From an uncultured Desulfovibrio sp. (lineage in GTDB: Bacteria > Desulfobacterota > Desulfovibrionia > Desulfovibrionales > Desulfovibrionaceae), in assembly GCA_945871415.1 (NCBI GenBank), contig CAMBWG010000175.1, positions 1-5,327 of the forward strand: DNA of 5,327 nucleotides. Reading direction: 5' to 3'. The position numbers were made by a program, and so were the translations under genes. This document shows, one piece after another, positions 1 through 5,327 of the stretch; positions within the stretch are counted from its first letter, which is position 1, and each line of letters opens with the position of its first letter. Under the pieces are notes generated by a model. It did not search any database. It was not told the origin of the DNA and was given only the letters and a program-made list of their open reading frames with translations.

Positions 1-67
1 AGGTAAAACGCGAGGCGGCACAGCGCCGCCCGGCTCGAAGTGAGCGGAGCAAACGCGCTTTCCCCGC
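1..67 (+). repeat. Dispersed hairpin repeat, copy 1 (truncated by window start)
   Basis: This stretch aligns without gaps to 2768-2834, with about 53 of 67 positions identical. It holds two hairpins. The first is GGCGGC (14-19), loop ACAGC, GCCGCC (25-30). The second pairs 42-47 with 64-69, then continues inward with 49-62, 51-60 and 52-59, with mismatches at 48/63 and 50/61. The left third of the element, seen whole in copy 2, would lie before the window. The reading frame that gives a peptide in copy 2 meets a TGA stop here (41-43), so the element is not coding. It behaves like a REP/BIME-style intergenic repeat. The family identity is not known to me. Confidence 0.7.
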
Positions 68-151
68 TCTGATCCTGTGTCCGCCGGGGGACGGTCATAC
101 GGGGGAATGCCTTTGCGCTATGATAGCTGTTCGCTGATCGGAATAAAAGTT

Positions 152-223
152 TTCGGAAGAGAGAGGGGGAGTTTGAGGGGGAGAGGGGGAACCCTTTTCC
201 AAAAGGGTTTCCCTCTCCCTCTC
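152..223 (-). terminator. Extended hairpin downstream of the metal ATPase, possible terminator
   Basis: Read as minus-strand RNA, bases 179-219 fold into a long stem. There are 8 perfect pairs (190-197 with 202-209, loop 198-201), then a one-base bulge at 210, three pairs (187-189 with 211-213), a two-base bulge at 185-186, and six more pairs (179-184 with 214-219). It begins 35 bases past the ATPase stop codon. There is no T-run directly after the stem on the minus strand, only a C/T-rich tract, so intrinsic termination is less certain than hairpin formation. The direct repeat GAGAGGGGGA occurs at 161-170 and again at 181-190. The structure could also stabilise the mRNA 3' end. Confidence 0.55.
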
Positions 224-254
224 AATTCTTATACCCCAACACCCCCGGCACTCT

Positions 255-2573
255 CTACGCGCGCAGGGCGCGGAGGCTGTTGGCGATGACCAGCAGACTC
301 GCGCCGACATCGGCAAAGACGGCCATCCACATGGTGCCGAGTCCCATGAAGGTCAGGGCAAGGAACAGGGCCTTGATGCCGAGAGCGCCGGCGATGTTCT
401 GCACAAGAATGGCGTGAACGCCGCGCGAAAGCCGGATGAAGCGGGGAATCTTGCGCAGATCGTCGTCCATGAGCGCCACGTCGGCGGTTTCCATGGCGGC
501 GTCGGTACCGGCCGCGGCCATGGCAAAGCCGATGTGGGCGCGGGCAAGCGCCGGGGCGTCGTTGATGCCGTCGCCGACCATGCCTACGGGCCCCCGCTGC
601 GCCAGCTCTTCAACGGCATGGAGCTTGTCGCCGGGCAGGAGTTCGGCGCGTACGTCGTCCATGCCTGCCTGCCGGGCAATGGCCCGGGCGGCCTGGACGT
701 TGTCGCCGGTCAGCATAACGGTTGTTATGCCCAGAGCCCGGAGTTCCCGCAGGGCGGCAACGCTGCTGTCCCTGATGGTATCGGCCACAGCCAGAAGCGC
801 ATGAACGCCGCTTTCGTCCATGAGCAGCGCAACGCTCTTACCCTGATTTTCCAGTTCGCGAAGGCGGGTCAGCATTGCCGGAGCAAGCGGGGCGACGGCT
901 TCGGCCATGCGGCGATTGCCGAGGCTCCAGCGCTGCCCGTCCAGCGTGCCGCTGACGCCCTGTCCGGGGATGGCGGCGAAGTCCGTGACCGGCGCGGGCA
1001 CGATGCCGTCATGCTCTGCCTGCTGAGCAATGGCCCGGGATACGGGGTGATCGGAACGGGAGGCAAGACCGGCGGCAAGGGCCCGCAGCCGGGGATTGTC
1101 GCTCAGGGGCAGAAAGTCCGTTTGCCGGGGGCGGCCGTGGGTGATCGTTCCGGTTTTGTCCAGTGCGAGGCAGGACAGGCGGCGGCCCTGCTCAAGGTAA
1201 AGACCGCCCTTGACGAGAATGCCCTGCCGCGCCGCGGCGGCCATGCCGCTGACAATGGTGACGGGCGTGGAGATGACAAGGGCGCAGGGGCAGCCGATGA
1301 CGAGCAGGACCAGCGCGGTATACAGCCATTCCGTCCAGACGCCGCCGAAGATGAGGGGCGGCACAAGGGCCGTCAGCAGGGCGGCGGTAAAGATGGCGGG
1401 CGTATAGAAGCGCGCAAAGACATCCACAAAGCGCTGCATGGGAGCCTTGCCCGCCTGTGCTTCTTCCACGGCCCGGATGATGCGGGCAATGGTGGAATCA
1501 TCGGCAAGCGCAACGGAGGTATATTCGAGCTCTCCGGATTGATTGATGGAACCGGCATAGAGGGCATCGCCGGGAGCCTTGGCAACGGGCATGCTTTCGC
1601 CGGTAATGGGCGATTGATCCACGGCGGAGCGGCCGCCGACGACCTGCCCGTCAAGGGGAATGCGCTCGCCGGGGCGCACGCGGATGCGGCTGCCCACGGG
1701 CACGTCGTGAATGGAGAGACTTTCCCAGCGTCCGTCGCGGCAGACGGTGGCAGTTTCCGGGGCCAGATTCATAAGGGTGCGGATCGCGTCGCGGGCGCGT
1801 TCAAGCGAGCGGGCCTCGATGGCCTCGGAGAGATTGAACAGCACCATGACCATGGCGGCCTCGGGATAGTGGCCGATGAGCAGCGCGCCGGTAACGGCGA
1901 CGGACATGAGGGCGTTCATGTTCAGATTGCCGTTGCGCAGCGCAATCCAGCCTTTTTTGTACGTGCCGATACCGCCCAGAGCCACAGCCAGCAGGGCCGG
2001 CAGCGCGGAGAGCCAGAGAGCGCCGTTTTCCAGTCCGGGGGCAAAGACGTGCCAGTCCCGGCAGAGTTCCACCATTTCTGAAGCGGCGGCGAGCAGGCCG
2101 GCCACGGCCAGCCTGCGCCACGGGATGACGGTTGTCGACGCCATACCGGCGGCCCGGGGTGTTTCCAGTGTTTCGGGAGCCATGTCGATGGCACGCAGGG
2201 CTTCTTCAATGGGAGCGGCGTCGGGCAGTGAGTGCGACACCACCAGAACGCGCTGCATCAGATGAAATTCCAGGCCGGTAATGCCCGCCATGCCTTCGAG
2301 CTTTTTGCGGATAAGGGCTTCTTCCACGGGGCAGTCCATGTTTGTGATGCGATAGACGGCGCGGGTGGCGGAAGGGACGCCGAAGGCGCGCGGATCAAGA
2401 GGGGCGGCGGGCGCATGATCGTGCCCGCAGGCGCAGTGCTCATGGTCGTGATCGTGATGGTCGTGTTCATGCGCCGCCGGACAGGCGCAGGCGGTCGGAG
2501 GCGTCTCGGGGCAGGGCACGGCGGGGGCATGATGCCGTCCGCACAGGGGACACAGGGCAGAAGCTGTACACAT
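255..2573 (-). CDS. zntA: Zn2+/Cd2+/Pb2+-translocating P1B-type ATPase (ZntA/CadA family)
   Basis: This inner-membrane pump uses ATP to export divalent soft metals from the cytoplasm. The 772-residue product starts at ATG 2573-2571, which has GGAG seven bases upstream. A TTG at 2651 would add 26 residues but falls in a probable -35 box, so I reject it. Domains in order are: a Cys/His-rich tail (residues 2-53, with a dense His cluster at 35-53); an HMA domain with the one-cysteine motif MDCP (79-82); two membrane segments (about 152-204); a second pair (about 219-252); the actuator with TGES (324-327); a third pair carrying the CPC metal site (428-430); the P-domain with DKTGT (phosphorylated Asp472); the N-domain His-Pro (509-510); TGD (622-624); GDGINDAP (667-674); and a final pair with Lys734 and Asp755. 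CPC plus this Lys and Asp is the P1B-2 signature and argues against copper transport. E. coli ZntA is about 732 residues; the excess is the N-terminal tail. No metal regulator gene is adjacent in the window. Zn versus Cd/Pb preference cannot be read from sequence. Confidence 0.95.
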   Translation of the reverse strand: MCTASALCPLCGRHHAPAVPCPETPPTACACPAAHEHDHHDHDHEHCACGHDHAPAAPLDPRAFGVPSATRAVYRITNMDCPVEEALIRKKLEGMAGITGLEFHLMQRVLVVSHSLPDAAPIEEALRAIDMAPETLETPRAAGMASTTVIPWRRLAVAGLLAAASEMVELCRDWHVFAPGLENGALWLSALPALLAVALGGIGTYKKGWIALRNGNLNMNALMSVAVTGALLIGHYPEAAMVMVLFNLSEAIEARSLERARDAIRTLMNLAPETATVCRDGRWESLSIHDVPVGSRIRVRPGERIPLDGQVVGGRSAVDQSPITGESMPVAKAPGDALYAGSINQSGELEYTSVALADDSTIARIIRAVEEAQAGKAPMQRFVDVFARFYTPAIFTAALLTALVPPLIFGGVWTEWLYTALVLLVIGCPCALVISTPVTIVSGMAAAARQGILVKGGLYLEQGRRLSCLALDKTGTITHGRPRQTDFLPLSDNPRLRALAAGLASRSDHPVSRAIAQQAEHDGIVPAPVTDFAAIPGQGVSGTLDGQRWSLGNRRMAEAVAPLAPAMLTRLRELENQGKSVALLMDESGVHALLAVADTIRDSSVAALRELRALGITTVMLTGDNVQAARAIARQAGMDDVRAELLPGDKLHAVEELAQRGPVGMVGDGINDAPALARAHIGFAMAAAGTDAAMETADVALMDDDLRKIPRFIRLSRGVHAILVQNIAGALGIKALFLALTFMGLGTMWMAVFADVGASLLVIANSLRALRA

Positions 2574-2580
2574 GGGTTTT

Positions 2581-2584
2581 CTCC
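2581..2584 (-). promoter_or_regulatory. Ribosome binding site that fixes the ATPase start
   Basis: On the minus strand GGAG lies seven bases before ATG 2573-2571, an ideal Shine-Dalgarno spacing. It supports this ATG over the upstream in-frame TTG at 2651. Confidence 0.8.
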
Positions 2585-2589
2585 GTCTT

Positions 2590-2621
2590 CCTGCGGCGGC
2601 ATCCGCAGGGCTTTTTCCCTG
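2590..2621 (-). promoter_or_regulatory. Two overlapping hairpins in the ATPase promoter/leader
   Basis: CCTGCGG (2590-2596) pairs perfectly with CCGCAGG (2603-2609) around a six-base loop. CAGGG (2606-2610) pairs with CCCTG (2617-2621) around a six-base loop. They share bases 2606-2609, so only one can form at a time. The first ends six bases before the ribosome binding site and does not cover it. The second reaches into the candidate -10 box, so it may act as a DNA dyad rather than in RNA. Whether either regulates expression is not known. Confidence 0.4.
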
Positions 2622-2651
2622 TTGTAGAGTATGAAGCGGCTTTAAGGTCAA
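2621..2651 (-). promoter_or_regulatory. Candidate ATPase promoter with long spacer
   Basis: On the minus strand TTGACC (2651-2646, five of six to the -35 consensus) is followed after 19 bases by TACAAC (2626-2621, four of six to the -10 consensus). A 19-20 base spacer is typical of MerR-family metal promoters (ZntR, CueR, MerR), which would suit a metal-efflux gene. However, no clear dyad is centred in the spacer; only the off-centre AAGC-C-GCTT is visible. An alternative 17-base spacing gives the weaker TCTACA. Transcription would start near 2614, about 40 bases before the ATG. Confidence 0.45.
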
Positions 2652-2746
2652 GCCTTTTTCAATACTGTCGGAATGACGGAGAGTTTTTGCCTTTTTACCT
2701 TTTGTATGGTACGGGGAACGGGCGGCAGGTATGCCGCAGAACGGCC

Positions 2747-2834
2747 AGAGCGTTTTGCCTCTGAAAAAGGTGAAACGCGCGGCGGCACAGCGTCGCCCGG
2801 CCAGAAACGAGTGGAAAAACAGCGCTTTTTCCGC
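2747..2834 (+). repeat. Dispersed hairpin repeat, copy 2 (most complete)
   Basis: This is the fullest copy of the element, made of three consecutive hairpins. Hairpin A pairs 2750-2760 with 2768-2778 (11 pairs, two of them G-U) around a seven-base loop. Hairpin B is GGCGGC (2781-2786), loop ACAGC, GTCGCC (2792-2797), with one G-U pair. Hairpin C pairs 2811-2819 with 2826-2834 (nine pairs, one G-U) around loop 2820-2825. Bases 2768-2834 match copy 1 at 1-67, and 2747-2778 match copy 3 at 4914-4945 on the other strand (26 of 32). It sits in the gap between the divergent ATPase and cyclase genes, within a possible long leader of the cyclase mRNA. Bases 2652-2746, between it and the ATPase promoter, contain no gene or convincing promoter that I can see. 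Confidence 0.75.
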
Positions 2835-2852
2835 GAAACGACAGGCCGTATG

Positions 2853-2877
2853 GTTTGAAACGCAACGCGCTTCAAAC
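2853..2877 (+). promoter_or_regulatory. Hairpin in the upstream region of the cyclase gene
   Basis: GTTTGAA (2853-2859) pairs perfectly with TTCAAAC (2871-2877). After one mismatch, CGC (2861-2863) pairs with GCG (2867-2869) around a three-base loop. It contains the motif TGAAACGC, also found at 2771 in repeat copy 2 and at 4935 in copy 3, so it may be a degenerate relative of that element. It covers the alternative TTG start at 2855, which weakens that start. Its function is unknown. Confidence 0.5.
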
Positions 2878-2883
2878 TGAAAA

Positions 2884-2906
2884 TGCTTTAAAAAGCAGGC
2901 TTTTTT
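2884..2906 (+). promoter_or_regulatory. Competing hairpins just before the cyclase start
   Basis: TGCTT (2884-2888) can pair with AAGCA (2893-2897). Alternatively AAAAAG (2890-2895) can pair with CTTTTT (2900-2905), which ends in a T-run. The two share 2890-2897, so they exclude each other, as in an antiterminator/terminator switch. The stems are short and A/T-rich, so the resemblance may be accidental. The second ends nine bases before ATG 2915. Confidence 0.3.
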
Positions 2907-2914
2907 CGAGAACC

Positions 2915-4843
2915 ATGCTCCATTCGTTCCTCTCCTCCCGCTTTTATTCCTTCACCATCGTCGGAACGGTTGCCTTTGCCGTGGCGGCTGTGCTGATGAT
3001 GGGCTTTCTGCATGGCAAGGTGCAGCAGACCTTTCTGGAGGCCATGCGCACGCGTCATTTGCAGGGGATGTCCACGCTCTGCCAGATCGGCAGAGATACG
3101 GTGGACAGGCATCTTTCCTTTATCAGGCAGGAATTGCGGGATTTGGCCGCGACGCACGGCAAGCGTCTGCGGGATGCGGATCATGAGCAGCGGGGGCAGC
3201 TGCTGTCCGGCCTTGCGTTGCATGCCACCGAGGTCGAAACCTTCTTTTTTCAGGATACGCGATGCTCCTGTCTCCAGTACGGCGTGACTGTTCCCTCCAG
3301 AATTGCCGCTCCGGCGCTGGATGCGGCATGGAGCGGGCATTTTTCGCTGATTGGGCCGTACTTTGATGATGCGGGCAAGTACAGACTCTGCATACTGGAA
3401 CCCTGCTTTTCCGACGGGAGAGTGATCGGAATTCTGGGGGTGCAGCTGGACGGCTCCATTGTCAGCCGCTGGATAGAACGCCTGTCATTTCAGGGCGTAG
3501 CGGGTTTTACATATCTTTTTGACAGAAACGGTCTTCCCGTGGCGGCGTCCACGGAAGCGGGACAACAGCGCATCCGGGTTTTCCGCGAGGCCGCGGAGCC
3601 GGATATTCAGGGGCAGGGGCTGGAAATTCTGAGCGTCATCCGGGCCGCCATTCTGCACAAGGATGTGGGCCCGGGCGGGTATGTTCTGGAGGGCGATTCC
3701 GTCCATCTTTCCTATCAGACGCTTGCTCAGGCGCCGTGGATTTTCTTTGTCGGCTTTGAGGAGCCGGTTCTGGGCAGACTGGTCAACAGAACGGCGGACA
3801 AGGCCCTGCAGGGCGTCATCCTGTATTTTGTGCTGCTGGTGGGGGCCATTCTGCTTATCGTGGGCCTGACGCTGTTTGACGCCTTGCGCAATCGCCGTCT
3901 GAGTCTGCTGCTGAAGGAACAGAACGCGACCATTTCCCGACAGGCTGAAAACCTGCTGGCATCCGAAAAGATGTTTCGCTACACCCTGACGCAATGCAGT
4001 ACGCAGGTCATAGACTACGATGTGACATCCCGCATGCTGACATTTTACAGCGGCAGTCAGAAGGATGTCTTCCGCGTGCCGGAGGGCGAGGACTGGGGGC
4101 CGCTGCTGCTGCGCGACAAGGATATTTCCCCCGAAGCCCTGGCAGAAATCCGGGCGCTGGTACATGACGTGCGTTCGGGGGCCGCGCGCGAATCCTGCGA
4201 CTTCCGTCTGCGGGACAAGGCCAGCGGCAAGGAACAGTGGCACCGCCTTTCACTGTCCGGCGTAGGCGGGGAGGACGGCGGATCGCCGCGGCGTCTTATC
4301 GGCATCATCGAGGATATTTCCGAAGCGAAGGAAGCGGAATACGACTTGCTGACGCGCCTGTACAATCGCAAGACGTCCGAGGAAATGATCCGCCATCAGC
4401 TGGCCGTCCTGCCTTCCCGGCAGCCCTATGCCTTTCTGCTGCTGGACGTGGATCGCTTCAAGTCCGTCAACGATACCTTCGGGCATCCCATAGGCGACAA
4501 GGTGCTGGAGGAAACGGCCGAGCTGCTGCGCTCCACCTTCCGGGAAGAGGATATTCTCGGACGTCTGGGCGGGGACGAGTTCTGCGTCTTCCTTTCCGGC
4601 GAGCATCTGGAGAAAAGCCGTCTGGAAAGCGCGCTTGCCTCCCTGCACAGAAGGGCGCACGATATTCTGAAAGGACCCGCGGGAGAAAGCCCGGACGTCA
4701 GTTTCAGCTGCGGAGCCGTGCTCTGCTGTGCGCGTCATTCCTTTGAAGAGCTGTACCTGCTTGCGGACGAGGCCCTGTATCGGGTCAAGGAAGGCGGCCG
4801 CGACAATTTTGAAATTGTTATCTGGGACAATCCTGAAGGATAA
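2915..4843 (+). CDS. Membrane sensor diguanylate cyclase (Cache-like, PAS, GGDEF)
   Basis: The protein makes the second messenger c-di-GMP from two GTP in response to a signal. From ATG 2915 it has 642 residues. In order: a membrane segment (about 11-33); a large extracytoplasmic region (about 34-295) that looks like a Cache-type sensor, with FFQD, GPYF and IGILGVQLD stretches; a second membrane segment (about 299-321); a short helical linker; a PAS domain (about 351-472) ending in IEDISEAKEAE; and a GGDEF domain to the C-terminus. The catalytic motif is an intact GGDEF (552-556). RxxD (Arg543, Asp546) nine residues upstream is the product-inhibition I-site. DVDRFKSVNDTFGH is the nucleotide/metal-binding segment. 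There is no EAL or HD-GYP domain, so it should be a synthase only. A TTG at 2855 would add 20 residues but lies inside a hairpin; ATG 2915 has only a weak CGAG site nearby, so the start is less sure than the gene. It is divergent from the ATPase and ends at a strong terminator. Its ligand is unknown; the periplasmic part has several cysteines. Confidence 0.93.
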   Translation: MLHSFLSSRFYSFTIVGTVAFAVAAVLMMGFLHGKVQQTFLEAMRTRHLQGMSTLCQIGRDTVDRHLSFIRQELRDLAATHGKRLRDADHEQRGQLLSGLALHATEVETFFFQDTRCSCLQYGVTVPSRIAAPALDAAWSGHFSLIGPYFDDAGKYRLCILEPCFSDGRVIGILGVQLDGSIVSRWIERLSFQGVAGFTYLFDRNGLPVAASTEAGQQRIRVFREAAEPDIQGQGLEILSVIRAAILHKDVGPGGYVLEGDSVHLSYQTLAQAPWIFFVGFEEPVLGRLVNRTADKALQGVILYFVLLVGAILLIVGLTLFDALRNRRLSLLLKEQNATISRQAENLLASEKMFRYTLTQCSTQVIDYDVTSRMLTFYSGSQKDVFRVPEGEDWGPLLLRDKDISPEALAEIRALVHDVRSGAARESCDFRLRDKASGKEQWHRLSLSGVGGEDGGSPRRLIGIIEDISEAKEAEYDLLTRLYNRKTSEEMIRHQLAVLPSRQPYAFLLLDVDRFKSVNDTFGHPIGDKVLEETAELLRSTFREEDILGRLGGDEFCVFLSGEHLEKSRLESALASLHRRAHDILKGPAGESPDVSFSCGAVLCCARHSFEELYLLADEALYRVKEGGRDNFEIVIWDNPEG

Positions 4844-4861
4844 GCCCCATATTCCGCAGAC

Positions 4862-4909
4862 AAAAAAGTCCCCCGGCAGGTTTTTTCCTGCCGGGGGACT
4901 TTTGTTTTT
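4862..4909. terminator. Bidirectional intrinsic terminator
   Basis: A perfect 17-bp stem pairs 4864-4880 with 4887-4903 around a six-T loop. The plus strand continues with a T-rich tail (4900-4909) and the minus strand with six Ts (complement of 4862-4867). It starts 18 bases after the cyclase stop and lies about 35 bases past the stop of the convergent FmdE-like gene, so it can end transcription of both. Confidence 0.93.
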
Positions 4910-4913
4910 CAGG

Positions 4914-4945
4914 GCATTTTACCTTTTTCAAAGTTGAAACGCTCT
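4914..4945 (-). repeat. Dispersed hairpin repeat, copy 3 (partial, inverted)
   Basis: Read on the minus strand, this matches the first third of copy 2 (2747-2778) at 26 of 32 positions without gaps. It keeps the outer stem GCGTTT/AAATGC, where a C-to-T change turns a G-C pair into G-U. The remaining two hairpins of the element are absent; the sequence runs instead into the bidirectional terminator. The first bases of the repeat overlap the TAG stop codon of the FmdE-like gene. Confidence 0.65.
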
Positions 4946-5327
4946 AGCTGTTCCAGCGCTCATAGGGACCGTTGCCCTGGCAGAGACGGCAGCGGTCGCC
5001 GAAGCGGGCGGGGTAGTATTCGCCGCAGTCGGGACAGCGCATGACGGGCCCCTTGCCCTGACGGGCGAGAATATCAGGGTGGATCTGCACGGGCGCGGAG
5101 GAGAGCATATCAAAGCCGCCTTCGCGGATCTGGCGCGCGATGGCTTCGGAATCCTGTTCCTTCTTGGCTTTTTCCTTGAGGAACCAGGAGCGCACATCGG
5201 GGTAGGCGCGCAGCCGTTCGGCATCCAGGCGGACGCGCACGCCCTTGCCGGTATGCTTGTCGTACAGGCTCAGCGCGAAGATGCCCAGATTATAGACGCG
5301 CAGCCAGCCGTTGCCGATGGTGCAGGG
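4944..5327 (-). CDS. FmdE-family protein with C-terminal zinc ribbon (partial, N-terminus outside window)
   Basis: Only the last 127 residues are present; the frame stays open to the window edge, so the gene continues upstream and the internal GTG at 5240 is not its start. The visible part begins with a Cys-Thr-Ile-Gly-Asn-Gly segment followed by LGIFALSLYDKHTGKGVRVRL, the usual end of the FmdE core fold, then a charged helical linker (SWFLKEKAKKEQDSE). It ends in a zinc ribbon with CPDC and CRLC pairs in the last 30 residues. FmdE was named from formylmethanofuran dehydrogenase operons of methanogens. In sulfate reducers, stand-alone FmdE proteins with a zinc ribbon are common but their role is not established. 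The product is probably cytoplasmic and metal-binding. It converges on the cyclase gene across a shared terminator and is the best taxonomic hint in the window. Confidence 0.85.
   Translation of the reverse strand, partial: PCTIGNGWLRVYNLGIFALSLYDKHTGKGVRVRLDAERLRAYPDVRSWFLKEKAKKEQDSEAIARQIREGGFDMLSSAPVQIHPDILARQGKGPVMRCPDCGEYYPARFGDRCRLCQGNGPYERWNS

Noticed and set aside
71..151. Possible small RNA or promoter between repeat copy 1 and the hairpin at 152-223
   Set aside because: I saw no convincing promoter boxes, stable stem or coding frame here.
414..2081. A 555-codon open frame on the plus strand, opposite the ATPase gene
   Set aside because: It is antisense to a gene with every P-type ATPase motif intact. 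Its translation is low-complexity (Gly, Ala, His, Asp rich) with no recognisable domain, as expected from a GC-rich antisense frame.
2687..2715. Possible plus-strand promoter for the cyclase (TTGCCT with TATGGT or TACGGG), or a sigma-54 site at TGGTAC
   Set aside because: Spacing is wrong for TATGGT, TACGGG is a poor -10 box, and the sigma-54 candidate lacks the -12 GC element.
2673..2858. A 61-codon plus-strand frame and the 75-codon minus-strand frame (2648-2875) in the divergent gap
   Set aside because: Both run through the dispersed hairpin repeat. The equivalent plus frame in copy 1 has a TGA stop (41-43), and differences between copies change amino acids freely. They look like accidental frames across a repeat.
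2855..2914. TTG at 2855 as the cyclase start (20 extra residues)
   Set aside because: It lies within the hairpin 2853-2877 and has no Shine-Dalgarno sequence. ATG 2915 gives a short N-terminus directly before the first membrane segment.
3485..4243. A 252-codon minus-strand frame opposite the cyclase gene
   Set aside because: It overlaps the sensor and PAS coding region, has no recognisable domain, and no ribosome site or context of its own.
4944..5240. A complete 98-residue protein starting at GTG 5240
   Set aside because: The frame continues without a stop to the window edge, and the added residues (CTIGNG...YNLGIFALSLYD) belong to the FmdE core, so the gene is a truncated longer one.

Overview
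The window is GC-rich bacterial chromosomal DNA with three protein-coding genes and structured intergenic regions. The end gene belongs to the FmdE family with a C-terminal zinc ribbon, a type common in sulfate-reducing Desulfovibrionaceae. Together with the single-cysteine MDCP metal-binding domain, the Cache-PAS-GGDEF protein and the style of the intergenic hairpins, this suggests a Desulfovibrio/Bilophila-like organism. That placement is inferred from gene content and is not proven.

Layout from left to right. Bases 1-67 are the right-hand part of a dispersed hairpin repeat that runs off the window start. Bases 71-150 hold nothing I can recognise. Bases 152-223 are purine/pyrimidine-biased and contain a long hairpin that lies just past the end of the first gene. 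Bases 255-2573 (minus strand) encode a P1B-2 type Zn2+/Cd2+/Pb2+ efflux ATPase with a His/Cys-rich N-terminus. The divergent gap 2574-2914 carries the ATPase promoter candidate and leader hairpins, a full copy of the dispersed repeat (2747-2834), and two more hairpins just before the next gene. Bases 2915-4843 (plus strand) encode a membrane diguanylate cyclase with a periplasmic Cache-like sensor, a PAS domain and an intact GGDEF domain with an I-site. A perfect 17-bp hairpin with T-runs on both sides (4862-4909) separates it from the convergent gene at 4944 to the window end (minus strand), the C-terminal part of an FmdE-family protein. A third, partial, inverted copy of the repeat (4914-4945) overlaps that gene's stop codon.

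The three genes are on alternating strands and do not form an operon. The ATPase would remove toxic divalent metal from the cytoplasm. The cyclase would turn a periplasmic signal into c-di-GMP. The FmdE-like protein is a metal-binding protein of unclear role in bacteria. No CRISPR array, insertion sequence, tRNA or rRNA is visible, and I see no defence or otherwise exotic protein system. The least ordinary signal is the dispersed intergenic hairpin element, present in three copies in about 5 kb, with at least one compensatory base-pair change between copies.
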